Part shown: one piece after another, positions 8,394-19,100 of the stretch
Numbering within the stretch: the first letter of the stretch is position 1
How the letters are laid out: each line of letters starts with the position of its first letter
Assembly: GCF_018130695.1 (NCBI RefSeq)
Contig: NZ_JAFCJX010000028.1
Location: forward strand, 1-64,000
DNA from: Bradyrhizobium jicamae
Lineage (GTDB): Bacteria; Pseudomonadota; Alphaproteobacteria; Rhizobiales; Xanthobacteraceae
DNA length: 64,000 nucleotides
Reading direction: 5' to 3'
Notes under the pieces: model-generated
Told to the model about the DNA's origin: nothing
Databases searched by the model: none
The model's input: the letters and a program-made list of their open reading frames with translations, nothing else
Position numbers and translations under genes: made by a program

Positions 8394-8921
8394 ATGATGA
8401 GAGCATCCCTCCTCATCGCCGCCGCAGCGACGTTCGCAGCAGCGCCGGCGCTGGCGCATGTCACGCTCGAAGGCAAGCAGGCGACTGTCGGCGCCTCCTA
8501 CAAGGCGGTGTTCGCCGTGCCGCATGGCTGCGCCGGCTCGCCGACGACAAAAATCCGCGTGCAGATTCCGGAAGGCGTGATCGCGGTGAAACCGATGCCG
8601 AAGGCCGGCTGGACGCTCGACACCGTGACCGGCAAATACGCCAGCGAGTATGACTATCACGGCGCCAAGATCACAGAAGGCGTCAAGGAGGTGGCGTGGA
8701 GCGGCGGCAAGCTTCTCGACCACAATTACGATGAGTTCGTGATCAGCACTTATCTGACACCCGGCCTGAAGCCGAACACGACGCTGTATTTTCCGGTGGT
8801 GCAGGAATGCGAGCAGGGCGTCAGCCGCTGGATCGATATTCCGGCCGAAGGGCAGGGCGGCGGCCATGATCACGGCAGCAAGACGCCGGCGCCCGGCGTC
8901 AAGCTGATGCCGAAGCCGTAA
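8394..8921 (+). CDS. YcnI-like (DUF1775) copper-binding protein
   Basis: Exported protein of about 175 residues whose mature form should begin at His of HVTLEGKQAT, as in YcnI proteins where the N-terminal His is a copper ligand. PHGC and GWTLDTV are typical of the family. A GTG at 8385 overlaps the previous stop; I prefer ATG at 8394 or 8397, close to GAGG. A His-rich stretch (GGGHDHG) lies near the C-terminus. Likely works with the neighbouring PCu(A)C and CopC domains in periplasmic copper transfer. Confidence 0.88.
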   Translation: MMRASLLIAAAATFAAAPALAHVTLEGKQATVGASYKAVFAVPHGCAGSPTTKIRVQIPEGVIAVKPMPKAGWTLDTVTGKYASEYDYHGAKITEGVKEVAWSGGKLLDHNYDEFVISTYLTPGLKPNTTLYFPVVQECEQGVSRWIDIPAEGQGGGHDHGSKTPAPGVKLMPKP

Positions 8922-8931
8922 GAAGATCGTG

Positions 8932-10494
8932 ATGCGGCTGATCGCGGGCCTGACTGCGCTGCTGCTGACGCTGTGCCTTGCGACCTCGGCCCATGCGCAT
9001 GCGGTGCTGATCGGCGCCGAGCCGGCCGACGGCAGCGTGCAGGCGGAAGCGCCGAAGACGGTGGTGCTCCGCTTCAATGAGGCGGTGGCGCCGACCGCAG
9101 TCAGCCTGCTCGATGCCGCGGGCAAGCCGCGCAACGTCTCGATCCACGCGGTTGATCAATCCGTGATCGTGACGCTGCCAACTGAACTGCCTGAGGGCAC
9201 GCAGGTCGTCAGCTATCGCGTCGTCTCGCAAGACGGCCATCCGGTCGCGGGCTCGCTGGTGTTCTCGGTGGGCAAGGTCACCGGGGCTGCGGTGCCATCC
9301 GGTGGCGGCATCCTCGATGCGTTGATCTGGCTCGCGCGGCTCGGCGTCTATTTCGGTCTGTTCGCCGGCGTCGGCGGTGTGTTCTTCGCGGCCTGGATCA
9401 GCCATGGGCCCGCGGGCGAACGGCTGATCATGCGGGCGCTCGCGATCGGCCTCGTCAGCGCGATCGCCTCGCTCGGCCTGCAGGGCGTCGATCTCCTGAA
9501 CCTGCCGCTGTGGGGCGTCGTAACCTCAGCTGCATGGGCGACCGCGTTCAGCACCAGCCTGTTTCCGGCCATGCTGCTGGCGATCGCCGCCATGGTGATC
9601 GCGGCGATTGCCTGGCGCAGCCCGTCGATCGCTTCCTCATGGCGGCGCACGGCGGTCGCGATGATCTGCGTCGGGCTGTCGCTCGCGGTCAGCGGCCACG
9701 CCGCCACCGCCTCACCGCAATGGCTGACGCGAACGGCGCTGTTCATCCATGGCATTGGCCTGGCCTATTGGATGGGCGCGCTCGCACCGCTCGCGGTGCT
9801 GGCCTGGCTGCGCCATGAATCGCAGCTGCGGGTGCTCCGACGCTTTTCGACGCTTGCGCTGCCTGTCGTCGCCTTGATCGCGCTCTCCGGCCTGACGCTC
9901 GCCGTCATTCAACTCGAAAGCGTCAGTGCGCTGATCGACACACGCTACGGCAACATCCTCATTTGGAAGTTCGTACTCGTCTTGCTGTTGCTGTTGTTCG
10001 CCGCGCTGAACCGCTGGCTGTTCGTGCCCGAGATCGAGCGCGTGTTCCACCGGACGCGGCCATTGCAGCGATCGATCGCGATGGAATTCGTGCTGATGAT
10101 CGCGATCCTCGGCCTGGTGTCGCTGTGGCGCTTCACGCCGCCGCCGCGGGCGCTTGCGATGTCGACGGATGTTCCGCTCGCGGTTCACATCCACACCGAT
10201 GCGGCGATGTTCCAGGTGCTGATCGGGCCCGGCAAGGTCGGACAGAATGAGTTCACGCTGCAGCTGATGAACGGCGACGCCAGCCCCCTGATTGCCAAGG
10301 AGGCGACGCTGACCCTGAGCCTGCCGGCGCGCGGCATCGAGCCGATGGAACGCAGCGCCACGCTCGGGTCCGACGGCTACTGGCACGTCCGCAATGTCGC
10401 GCTGCCGGCCGCCGGCCGCTGGCACATGCAGATCGACGCGCTCGTCACCGACTTCCAGAAAGTGACGCTGGAGGACGATTTCGACGTGCAATAG
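8932..10494 (+). CDS. CopC-CopD fusion copper resistance/import protein
   Basis: 520 residues. After a signal peptide the mature protein begins [12 protein letters not shown], the CopC copper-binding beta-sandwich (roughly 24-125) with the closing [16 protein letters not shown]. From about residue 130 there are about eight membrane segments of a CopD/YcnJ-type domain, then a soluble C-terminal beta-rich domain (about 410-520). Natural CopC-CopD fusions resemble YcnJ, a copper importer. An alternative GTG lies one codon upstream. Last gene of the copper cluster. Confidence 0.9.
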   Translation: MRLIAGLTALLLTLCLATSAHAHAVLIGAEPADGSVQAEAPKTVVLRFNEAVAPTAVSLLDAAGKPRNVSIHAVDQSVIVTLPTELPEGTQVVSYRVVSQDGHPVAGSLVFSVGKVTGAAVPSGGGILDALIWLARLGVYFGLFAGVGGVFFAAWISHGPAGERLIMRALAIGLVSAIASLGLQGVDLLNLPLWGVVTSAAWATAFSTSLFPAMLLAIAAMVIAAIAWRSPSIASSWRRTAVAMICVGLSLAVSGHAATASPQWLTRTALFIHGIGLAYWMGALAPLAVLAWLRHESQLRVLRRFSTLALPVVALIALSGLTLAVIQLESVSALIDTRYGNILIWKFVLVLLLLLFAALNRWLFVPEIERVFHRTRPLQRSIAMEFVLMIAILGLVSLWRFTPPPRALAMSTDVPLAVHIHTDAAMFQVLIGPGKVGQNEFTLQLMNGDASPLIAKEATLTLSLPARGIEPMERSATLGSDGYWHVRNVALPAAGRWHMQIDALVTDFQKVTLEDDFDVQ

Positions 10495-10639
10495 TCCGGG
10501 ATCTTCGATTGCGCGGTCAAATGCCCGAAATTCGGCCGAATTTGCCGGTCATTCAGACGCCGCGGCCTTGTATTTTCGCATCCGATCCGGTTTCACTGCA
10601 GCTCATTCCTCGTACCCCCTGATTCTCCGAGAAGCGCCC

Positions 10640-11959
10640 ATGCGATTGTCGCGGTTTTTCCTGCCCATCCTGAAAGAGAACCCGAAAGAGGCGGAGATCG
10701 TCTCGCATCGGCTGATGCTGCGCGCGGGCATGATGCGGCAGGAGGCGGCCGGCATCTATGCCTGGCTGCCGCTCGGCTTCCGCGTGCTGAAGAAGATCGA
10801 GCAGATCGTGCGCGAGGAGCAGGATCGCGCCGGCGCGCTGGAGCTCTTGATGCCGACCTTGCAGCTCGCCGATCTCTGGCGCGAGAGCGGCCGCTACGAC
10901 GCCTATGGTCCGGAGATGCTGCGCATCGCCGACCGTCACAAGCGTGAGCTGCTGTACGGGCCGACCAACGAGGAAATGATCACCGAGATATTCCGCGCCT
11001 ATGTGAAGTCCTACAAGAGCCTGCCGCTCAACCTCTATCACATCCAGTGGAAGTTCCGTGACGAGCAGCGCCCGCGGTTCGGCGTGATGCGCGGCCGCGA
11101 ATTCCTGATGAAGGATGCGTACTCCTTCGACATCGACGAGGCCGCGGCGCGCCGCGCCTACAACAAGATGTTCGTGGCCTATTTGCGCACCTTCGCGCGG
11201 ATGGGCCTGAAGGCGATCCCGATGCGCGCCGAGACCGGCCCGATCGGCGGTGACCTCAGCCACGAGTTCATCGTGCTGGCCGAGACCGGCGAATCCGGCG
11301 TGTTCATCAATCGCGACGTGCTCGACCTGCCGGTGCCGGCCGAGGACGTCGACTATGACGGCGATCTGACCCCGATCATCAAGCAATGGACCTCGGTCTA
11401 TGCCGCGACCGAGGACGTGCACGACGCTGCGCGCTTCGAGAGTGAGGTGCCCGCCGACAAGCGCGTCAACACCCGCGGCATCGAGGTCGGCCAGATCTTC
11501 TATTTCGGCACCAAATATTCCGACAGCATGAAGGCGCTGGTCGCCGGCGCCGACGGCGTCGACGTGCCGATCCATGGCGGCTCCTACGGCGTCGGCGTCT
11601 CGCGTCTGGTCGGCGCGATCATCGAGGCTTGCCATGACGATGCCGGCATCAAATGGCCGGAAGCGGTGGCGCCGTTCCGCGCCGCGATCCTCAACCTGAA
11701 GCAGGGCGATGCCGCGGTCGATGGCGCCTGCGAGAAGCTCTATGCCGAGCTCTCCGCGAAGGGCGTCGACGTGCTCTATGACGACACCGACCAGCGCGCC
11801 GGCGCAAAGTTCGCCGCCGCCGATCTGATCGGTATTCCCTGGCAGATCCTGGTCGGCCCGAAGGGGCTTGCCGAAGGCAAGGTCGAGGTGAAGCGTCGCA
11901 GCGACGGCTCGCGCGAGAACCTGAGCCCTGCCGACGTTGTGGCGAAACTCGCGGGTTAA
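10640..11959 (+). CDS. proS: Prolyl-tRNA synthetase (short alphaproteobacterial form)
   Basis: Class II aminoacyl-tRNA synthetase charging tRNA-Pro in the cytosol. The 439-residue length is the short form that lacks the central editing domain present in the roughly 570-residue E. coli enzyme. Motif 2 is in [20 protein letters not shown] and motif 3 in [14 protein letters not shown]; the C-terminal anticodon-binding domain runs from about residue 340. I chose MRLSRFF at 10640, since upstream in-frame sequence has no family similarity. It stands 145 bases after the copper cluster and 72 before lolC. Confidence 0.96.
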   Translation: MRLSRFFLPILKENPKEAEIVSHRLMLRAGMMRQEAAGIYAWLPLGFRVLKKIEQIVREEQDRAGALELLMPTLQLADLWRESGRYDAYGPEMLRIADRHKRELLYGPTNEEMITEIFRAYVKSYKSLPLNLYHIQWKFRDEQRPRFGVMRGREFLMKDAYSFDIDEAAARRAYNKMFVAYLRTFARMGLKAIPMRAETGPIGGDLSHEFIVLAETGESGVFINRDVLDLPVPAEDVDYDGDLTPIIKQWTSVYAATEDVHDAARFESEVPADKRVNTRGIEVGQIFYFGTKYSDSMKALVAGADGVDVPIHGGSYGVGVSRLVGAIIEACHDDAGIKWPEAVAPFRAAILNLKQGDAAVDGACEKLYAELSAKGVDVLYDDTDQRAGAKFAAADLIGIPWQILVGPKGLAEGKVEVKRRSDGSRENLSPADVVAKLAG

Positions 11960-12031
11960 AGTTTATTCACCACGCGGATATCGGCGGGGGTTTCCGGCCA
12001 CATTTGGCCCGAATCATGGGATTATCGACAG

Positions 12032-13315
12032 ATGGATGAGACCATGACCGAGCCAGTTGTCCGCACCCCGCCCTTTGCGCCCTTCGAGTGGCTGCTGTCC
12101 GGACGCTATCTGCGCGCGCGGCGCAAGGAAGGCTTCATTTCGGTCATCGCCGGCTTCTCGTTCCTCGGCATCATGCTCGGCGTCGCCACGCTGATCGTGG
12201 TGATGGCCGTGATGAACGGCTTCCGCAAGGAGCTGCTCGACAAGATCCTCGGCCTCAACGGGCACATCCTGGTGCAGCCGCTGGAATCGCCGCTGACCGA
12301 CTGGAAAGACGTCGCCGATCGCATCAGCCAGGTCCCGGGCATCCGGCTTGCGGCGCCGGTCGTGGACGGGCAGGGGCTTGGCTCCTCGCCGTTCAACGCC
12401 GCCGGCGTGTTCATCCGCGGCATCCGCGCCGAAGACCTCAACAACCTCACCTCGATCGCCAAGAACATCAAGCAGGGCTCGCTCGAGGGCTTTGACGAGG
12501 GCCAGGGGGTCGCGATCGGCCGCCGGCTCGCCGACCAGCTCTCGCTGCATGCCGGCGACAGCATCACGCTGGTCTCGCCGAAGGGCGCCGTGACGCCGAT
12601 GGGCACCACGCCGCGCATCAAGCCCTACAAGATATCAGCCGTGTTCGAGATCGGCATGTCCGAATACGATTCGACCTTCGTGTTCATGCCGCTCGCCGAG
12701 GCGCAGGCCTATTTCAACCGCAACAACGACGTCTCCTCGATCGAGGTGTTCACCAACAATCCCGATCGGATCGTGGCCTTCCGCACCTTGGTGACGGAGG
12801 CGGCCGGACGTCCGGTGTTCCTGGTCGACTGGCGGCAGCGCAACTCGACCTTCTTCAACGCGCTGCAGGTCGAGCGCAACGTGATGTTCCTGATCCTCAC
12901 CATGATCGTGCTGGTGGCGGCGCTCAACATCGTCTCCGGCCTGATCATGCTGGTGAAGGACAAGGGGCAGGACATCGCGATTCTGCGCACCATGGGCGCC
13001 TCGCAAGGCTCGATCATGCGCATCTTCCTGATCACCGGCGCCTCGATCGGCGTGGTCGGCACGCTGGTCGGCCTGATGGTCGGGCTCCTGATCTGCTTCA
13101 ACATCGAATCGATCAGGCAATTCCTGTCCTGGCTGACCAATACGGAATTGTTCGACCCGACGCTGTATTTCCTGTCCAAGCTGCCGGCGGAAATCGATTT
13201 CGGCGAGACGCTGGCAGTGGTGATCATGGCATTGACGCTATCTTTCCTGGCGACGCTGTATCCGTCGTGGCGCGCCGCGCGCCTCGATCCCGTCGACGCG
13301 CTTCGGTACGAGTGA
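12032..13315 (+). CDS. lolC: Lipoprotein-releasing ABC transporter permease (LolC/LolE type)
   Basis: 427-residue inner-membrane subunit of the complex that releases outer-membrane lipoproteins to LolA. It has the MacB/FtsX-like plan: one N-terminal membrane segment (about 30-55), a periplasmic domain of about 220 residues and three C-terminal segments (from about 270). [15 protein letters not shown] is the conserved cytoplasmic helix that contacts the ATPase. Many alphaproteobacteria have a single LolC/E homodimer, so C or E cannot be distinguished. It lies 7 bases before lolD. Confidence 0.92.
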   Translation: MDETMTEPVVRTPPFAPFEWLLSGRYLRARRKEGFISVIAGFSFLGIMLGVATLIVVMAVMNGFRKELLDKILGLNGHILVQPLESPLTDWKDVADRISQVPGIRLAAPVVDGQGLGSSPFNAAGVFIRGIRAEDLNNLTSIAKNIKQGSLEGFDEGQGVAIGRRLADQLSLHAGDSITLVSPKGAVTPMGTTPRIKPYKISAVFEIGMSEYDSTFVFMPLAEAQAYFNRNNDVSSIEVFTNNPDRIVAFRTLVTEAAGRPVFLVDWRQRNSTFFNALQVERNVMFLILTMIVLVAALNIVSGLIMLVKDKGQDIAILRTMGASQGSIMRIFLITGASIGVVGTLVGLMVGLLICFNIESIRQFLSWLTNTELFDPTLYFLSKLPAEIDFGETLAVVIMALTLSFLATLYPSWRAARLDPVDALRYE

Positions 13316-13322
13316 GGCGCGC

Positions 13323-14021
13323 ATGGCGGAGGGGGCGGAAGACACACCGGTCATCTATCTTCACGAGATCAAACGGCAATATCGGCAGGGCGAAGCGACG
13401 CTGACGATCCTGGACGGTGCCAAGCTCGCGCTGTGGCCGGGCCAGTCGGTGGCGCTGGTGGCGCCGTCGGGTTCCGGCAAGTCGACGCTGCTGCACATCG
13501 CCGGGCTCCTGGAAAGCCCTGACGACGGCGAGGTCTATGTCGCGGGCACGCCGACCTCGCAGCTCGCGGACGTCGATCGCACCCAGATTCGCCGCTCTGA
13601 CATCGGCTTCGTCTACCAGTCGCACCGCCTGCTGCCGGAATTCTCCGCGCTCGAGAACGTGATGCTGCCGCAGATGATCCGCGGCCTGAAGCGCTCCGAG
13701 ACGATCAAGCGCTCGACCGAGATCCTGGCCTATCTCGGTCTCGGCGACCGCATCACCCATCGTCCGGCCGAACTCTCCGGCGGCGAGCAGCAGCGCGTGG
13801 CGATCGCGCGTGCGGTGGCGAATGCGCCGCGGGCGCTGCTGGCGGACGAGCCGACCGGCAACCTCGATCCGGCCACGGCCGATCACGTCTTCAATGCGCT
13901 GATGCAGCTCGTGAAGGCGACGCGGGTTGCGATGCTGATCGCGACCCACAACATGGAGCTGGCGGCGCGCATGGATCGCCGGGTGTCGCTGGCGAACGGC
14001 CAGGTCGTCGAGATGGACTGA
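13323..14021 (+). CDS. lolD: Lipoprotein-releasing ABC transporter ATPase LolD
   Basis: 232-residue ATPase. Walker [14 protein letters not shown]-loop [11 protein letters not shown], signature [14 protein letters not shown], Walker [13 protein letters not shown] and switch His in IATHNMEL are all intact. The DEPTGNLD form and length fit LolD/MacB-type ATPases. It directly follows the permease and together they export lipoproteins from the inner membrane. Confidence 0.95.
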   Translation: MAEGAEDTPVIYLHEIKRQYRQGEATLTILDGAKLALWPGQSVALVAPSGSGKSTLLHIAGLLESPDDGEVYVAGTPTSQLADVDRTQIRRSDIGFVYQSHRLLPEFSALENVMLPQMIRGLKRSETIKRSTEILAYLGLGDRITHRPAELSGGEQQRVAIARAVANAPRALLADEPTGNLDPATADHVFNALMQLVKATRVAMLIATHNMELAARMDRRVSLANGQVVEMD

Positions 14022-14024
14022 CGG

Positions 14025-14282
14025 TCAGTAAGACCGGCGCGGCCTGGCCGGCCGCCGCACCGGGCCGACCGACGCATTCGCCGCGTAGGGATTGTTGACG
14101 CATATCGCCGACAGGCCCGACGCCGATGCCGCGCATTGCGCGAGCGAGGTGAAGCTGCAGTCGTAATCCTCGCCGCCCCAACGGTAATTGTGCTGACAGA
14201 CCGGATAGCGCGGATCGAAGGTTTGTGCGTGCGCCGTTGCCGAAGCGGTCAGGGCCAGCATTCCAATGAGCAAAATGCGCAT
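14025..14282 (-). CDS. DUF3551 small secreted protein
   Basis: 85 residues with a signal peptide cut after SATAHAQ. The mature part has the DUF3551 Cys pattern: YPVCQH, DYDCSFTSLAQCAA, and SAICVNNPYA. I chose the ATG at 14282; the open frame extends to 14456 without signal-like sequence. Function unknown; this family is expanded in Bradyrhizobiaceae. Paralogue of the next gene (14309-14608), 26 bases apart and on the same strand, so a tandem duplication is likely. Confidence 0.8.
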   Translation of the reverse strand: MRILLIGMLALTASATAHAQTFDPRYPVCQHNYRWGGEDYDCSFTSLAQCAASASGLSAICVNNPYAANASVGPVRRPARPRRSY

Positions 14283-14308
14283 CTGCGGCTCCCGTCCAAA
14301 CGAATAGA

Positions 14309-14608
14309 TCATTCCGTGTGAATGAACAGGTCGAAGAAGGTCGGCTCGCGCGGCGGACGACGCGGTGCGTTGAGATAGGAGCGCGGGCTCGAGTCGCCGG
14401 CGTAATAGGGATTGGCGATGCAGTTCAGCGTGCGGCCCGACGCGGTAGCCAGACACTGCTCATAGGTGGAGTAGCTGCAGTTGCTGAGTCCCGGATAAGC
14501 GTCGCCCTGCAGACAGAAGGGATAGCGCACGCCCACGGCATGCGCGGGAGCGACGCAAAACGCTGCGAGTGCGATTGTCGATGCCGCCGCCAGAATCAGT
14601 TTGCGCAT
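14309..14608 (-). CDS. DUF3551 small secreted protein (paralogue)
   Basis: 99 residues with a signal peptide cut after APAHA. The family pattern is YPFCLQG, NCSYSTYEQCLATASG and LNCIANPYY, closely parallel to the adjacent gene; the tail is longer and Pro/Arg-rich. Start MRKLILAAA at 14608, with GGAG upstream (from GCGCTCCTTC on the plus strand). Unknown function, probably periplasmic with disulfides. Confidence 0.82.
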   Translation of the reverse strand: MRKLILAAASTIALAAFCVAPAHAVGVRYPFCLQGDAYPGLSNCSYSTYEQCLATASGRTLNCIANPYYAGDSSPRSYLNAPRRPPREPTFFDLFIHTE

Positions 14609-14920
14609 GTGCGCTCCTTCGTCGCGATGAATTCCTTTGAGATGATCAAAATCGGACAAGCAGGTTCCCGTCAACACGCGTCTCATGCGTCAATTGTGTA
14701 AGTGAATACCGCTGACTGTGCGCGCGAAGTTCGATTGTGAAAACATTGCGGCGACGAGGCGGCGGAAATGCAAAAAGCCCTTGTAACGCAACATTAACTT
14801 ACATTTTCAGTAGAGTCGTTTGGCATCGTCTGTTGCGCTGAGGCTACAGCAATTCCGACGAAGACTGCTATGTCCGTGTCACGGCCTTGGGGGCCAGTAA
14901 AAGTTGGAACGGGAAAAAGA

Positions 14921-15667
14921 ATGAAAAAGGTTTTGCTTGTGTCGGCCAGTCTGATTGCGCTCAGCGCAACGGCGCCGGCTTTCGCCGCTGATCTCGCTGC
15001 GCGTCCTTACACCAAGGCTCCGCCTCCGATGGTCGCCGCGATCTACGACTGGAGCGGGTTCTACATCGGCGTGAACGGCGGTTGGGGTTCGAGCCACAAC
15101 AGCTGGGATTCGGTCGCACCGTTCCTGGTTGGTCCGGAAGGCAGCCATGACGCGACCGGCGGCACCGTCGGTGGTCAGATCGGCTATCGCTGGCAGGCCG
15201 GCACCTGGGTGTTCGGTCTCGAAGCGCAGGGCAACTGGGCTGACTTCTCGGGCAGCAACACCAGCCTGCTGTTCCCCGGCTTCGTCAACACCTCGAAGAT
15301 CGACGCGTTCGGTCTCTTCACCGGTCAGATCGGTTACGCCTTCAACAACGCTCTGCTCTACGTCAAGGGCGGTGCGGCTGTGACCTCGAACAAGAACTAC
15401 ATCAACACCGCGGCTGGTGCTCGCTTCGGCACCGCAGGCGACGACACCCTCTGGGGCGGCACCGTCGGCGTCGGTCTCGAATACGCCTTCGCTCCGAACT
15501 GGTCGGCCGCGATCGAGTACGATCACCTGTTCATGCAGGATCGCACCGTTAACTTCACCTCGCCGGCCGGCGCGCTGGTCGCCAGCGATCGCATCGGCCA
15601 GGACGTCGATCTCGTCACCGTCCGCCTGAACTACAAGTTCGGCGGCCCGGTCGTCGCGCGCTACTGA
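14921..15667 (+). CDS. Outer-membrane beta-barrel protein (Omp25/Omp31/RopB-like)
   Basis: 248 residues. It has a signal peptide ending APAFAAD, a short linker with AARPYTKAPPP typical of rhizobial Omp25/Omp31 proteins, then a small (about 8-strand) barrel beginning YDWSGFYIGVNGGWG and ending LVTVRLNYKFG. Codon use is biased to C/G-ending codons, as expected for an abundant protein. I chose the ATG at 14921, preceded by GGGAAAAAGA. A strong terminator follows. Confidence 0.92.
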   Translation: MKKVLLVSASLIALSATAPAFAADLAARPYTKAPPPMVAAIYDWSGFYIGVNGGWGSSHNSWDSVAPFLVGPEGSHDATGGTVGGQIGYRWQAGTWVFGLEAQGNWADFSGSNTSLLFPGFVNTSKIDAFGLFTGQIGYAFNNALLYVKGGAAVTSNKNYINTAAGARFGTAGDDTLWGGTVGVGLEYAFAPNWSAAIEYDHLFMQDRTVNFTSPAGALVASDRIGQDVDLVTVRLNYKFGGPVVARY

Positions 15668-15692
15668 TCGTCTGCCTCCCAAGGCGATTTCG

Positions 15693-15724
15693 AAGCCCCG
15701 GGCGTTGCCCGGGGCTTTTTTATT
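15693..15724 (+). terminator. Rho-independent terminator after the porin gene
   Basis: Stem AAGCCCCGGGC / GCCCGGGGCTT with loop GTT, followed by TTTTTATTT; it starts 26 bases after the stop codon. Confidence 0.93.
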
Positions 15725-15922
15725 TGCCCGGCCGTCGGAGAAGGGCAGGCCGCTTACATGTTGTGCTTGGCGAGTCGCTGCCAGCTCCCGCCACGATTAA
15801 CCAAGGGAGTTCTTTCGGGGGCAGTTTTCAAACGGACCCACGACCATCGCTTGACTCCTGAAACAAAAAGAGAACAATGTTCTTCATATGTTCCGGTTGA
15901 GATTCAGTCTTGGGAGACGGTC

Positions 15923-16021
15923 ATGTTGAAGATCTTCGTGGAAGAAGCGGCGGCCCTGGCATCGATCACGCTGTTCGTTGGAATGATCGCGGTCTGGGCT
16001 CAGCTGATTCCCCAGCTCTGA
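15923..16021 (+). CDS. Single-span membrane micro-protein
   Basis: 32 residues starting MLKIFVEEAAALASI, with one hydrophobic span over most of its length and ending LIPQL. GGGAGACGG sits just before the ATG at 15923, a good ribosome binding site. I recall similar short proteins in Bradyrhizobium but cannot confirm. Function unknown. Confidence 0.6.
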   Translation: MLKIFVEEAAALASITLFVGMIAVWAQLIPQL

Positions 16022-16186
16022 GAACTGAGCCTTGGGGAAAAGCAGGACGACTGCTGACAGCGCCGCGTTCCGCGTGGACTCCTCAATCCTGAGGCTCCAC
16101 CATTGGGCGGCGAGTCGGGCCTGACTTTTCGAACGTCAGGGTTGGCGATCGCACCCATCCCTGATGCAAGTGACCTCCAATCAGCC

Positions 16187-19100
16187 ATGTCGAATGCCGG
16201 CTTCGTTCATCTTCACGTTCATTCGGCGTATTCGCTGCTGAAGGGTTCCATCAAGATTGCCAAGCTCGGCGAGCTTGCCAAGAAAGACCACCAGCCCGCG
16301 CTGGCGCTCACCGACACCGACAACATGTTCGGTGCGCTGGAATTCTCCGACAAGATGGCGGGCTACGGCATCCAGCCGATCGTCGGCTGCGAGCTCGCGA
16401 TCGATTTCGGTGATGTCGATCCGACCGCGCGCAACGTGCTCGCGAACGGGCCGGCGCGGATGGTGCTGCTGGCGGCGAAGGAGCGCGGCTATCGCAGCCT
16501 GATGCGGCTGAACTCGCGCGCGTTCCTGGAGACGCCGGTCAACCAGACGCCGCACATCAAGATCGACTGGCTGAAGGATGATGCCGAGGACCTGATCGCG
16601 CTGACCGGCGGGCCGGACGGGCCGATCGCGCTGGCGCTGCAGGCCGACCAGGCGGCGCTCGCGGCGACGCGCTGCGATCGCCTCGCCGAATTGTTCGGCG
16701 ATCGCCTCTACATCGAGCTGCAGCGTCATGGCGTCGACAAGGAACGCCGCACCGAAGGCGGCCTGATCGACATCGCCTACGCCAAGGGCCTGCCGCTGGT
16801 TGCGACCAACGAGCCGTATTTCGCCAGCAACGACGACTATGAGTCGCACGACGCCCTGCTGTGCATCGCCGGAGGCCATCTGATCGCCGAGACCGACCGC
16901 ACGCAGCTGACACCCGATCATCGCTTCAAGACCCGCGCCGAGATGGCCGTGCTGTTCGCCGACATTCCGGAAGCGCTGGCCTCGACGGTCGAGATCGCCG
17001 AACGCTGCTCGTTCCGGCCGCGGACGCGCAAGCCGATCCTGCCGTTCTTCACCGTCGGCGCCGCAGGCAGCTCGGACGCCGCCGCGGTCGAGGCCGCCGA
17101 GCTGAAGCGCCAGGCGGAGGAGGGGCTCGCCAACCGTCTGCGCGTGCACGGCCTATCGCCGCAGACGACGGAAGAGGACTACAACAAGCGCCTGGCGTTC
17201 GAGCTCGACGTCATCATGCGCATGAAATACGCGGGCTACTTCCTGATCGTGTCCGACTTCATCAAATGGGCGAAGTCGCAGGGCATTCCGGTCGGACCGG
17301 GCCGCGGCTCGGGCGCAGGCTCGCTGGTGGCCTGGGCGCTGACCATCACCGACCTCGATCCGATCCGCTTCGGCTTGCTGTTCGAGCGCTTCCTCAATCC
17401 CGAGCGTGTCTCGATGCCGGACTTCGACATCGACTTCTGCCAGGACCGCCGCGGCGAGGTGATCCAGTATGTGCAGCAGCGCTACGGCCGCGATCAGGTG
17501 GCGCAGATCATCACCTTTGGTACACTGCAGGCCCGCGGCGTGCTGCGCGACGTCGGTCGCGTGCTGCAGATGCCCTATGGCCAGGTCGACAAGCTGACCA
17601 AACTCGTGCCGCAGAATCCGGCCGCACCGGTGACCCTGGCGCAGGCGATCGAGGGCGAGCCGAAGCTGCAGGCGTTCCGTGACGAGGATCCGGTGGTGGC
17701 GCGCGCCTTCGACATCGCGCAGCGCCTGGAAGGCCTGACCCGCCACGCCTCGACGCATGCGGCCGGCATCGTGATCGGCGATCGTCCGCTCAGCGAGCTG
17801 GTGCCGCTCTATCGCGACCCCAAATCCGACATGCCCGTCACCCAGTTCAACATGAAATGGGTCGAGCCGGCGGGTCTCGTCAAATTCGACTTTCTCGGCC
17901 TGAAGACGCTGACCGTGCTCGACGTCGCGGTGAAGCTCTTGAAGCCGCGCGGCATCGACGTCGATCTGGCGACGCTGCCGATCGACGATGCGCCGAGCTA
18001 TGCGATGCTGGCGCGAGGCGAGGTGGTCGGCGTGTTCCAGGTGGAAAGCCAGGGCATGCGGCGCGCGCTGGTCGACATGCGTCCCGACCGTTTCGAGGAC
18101 ATCATCGCGCTGGTGGCGCTGTATCGTCCGGGCCCGATGGCCAACATCCCGACCTATTGCGCGCGCAAGCACGGCGACGAGGAGCCGGAATATCTGCATC
18201 CGGTGCTGGAGCCGATCCTGAAGGAGACGTTCGGCGTCATCATCTATCAGGAACAGGTGATGCAGATCGCGCAGGTGATGTCGGGCTATTCGCTCGGCGA
18301 CGCCGACCTGTTGCGCCGCGCGATGGGCAAGAAGATCCGCGCCGAGATGGACAAGCAGCGCGACATCTTCGTCGCCGGTGCGGTGAAGAACGGCGTGCCG
18401 AAGGGGCAGGCCGAGACCATCTTCGAGCTGCTGGCAAAGTTCGCCGACTACGGCTTCAACAAGAGCCATGCGGCGGCCTACGCGCTGGTGTCCTACCACA
18501 CCGCCTACATGAAGGCGCATTATCCCGTGGAGTTTCTGGCGGCGTCGATGACGCTCGAGCTCAACAACACGGACAAGCTGTCGGAATTCCGTTCCGAGGC
18601 GCAGCGGCTCGGCATCAAGGTCGAGGCGCCCAACATCAACCGTTCCGGTGCGACCTTCGAGGTCGGCGAGAAGACCATCTATTACGCGCTCGCCGCGCTG
18701 AAGGGCGTCGGCATCCAGGCCATCGAGCAGATCATCGAGGAGCGCAACAAAAAGGGCGCTTTCACCTCGCTGGCCGATTTCGCTGCGCGCGTCAGCCCGC
18801 GCGCGATCAACAAGCGCATCATCGAAAGCCTCGCCGCCGCCGGCGCCTTCGACACGCTCGAGCCGAACCGCGCGCGTGTGTTCGCCGGCGCGGATGCGAT
18901 CCTGGCCGCCTCGCAGCGCAGCCATGAGGCGGCAACCTCGGGCCAGAACGACATGTTCGGCAGCGCGCCGGATGCGCCGAGCATCATGCTGCCGCAGGTC
19001 GAGCCGTGGCTGCCGGCCGACCGGCTGCGCCGAGAGTATGACGCGATCGGATTCTTCCTGTCCGGCCATCCGCTCGACGATTACGCGACCGCCCTGAAGC

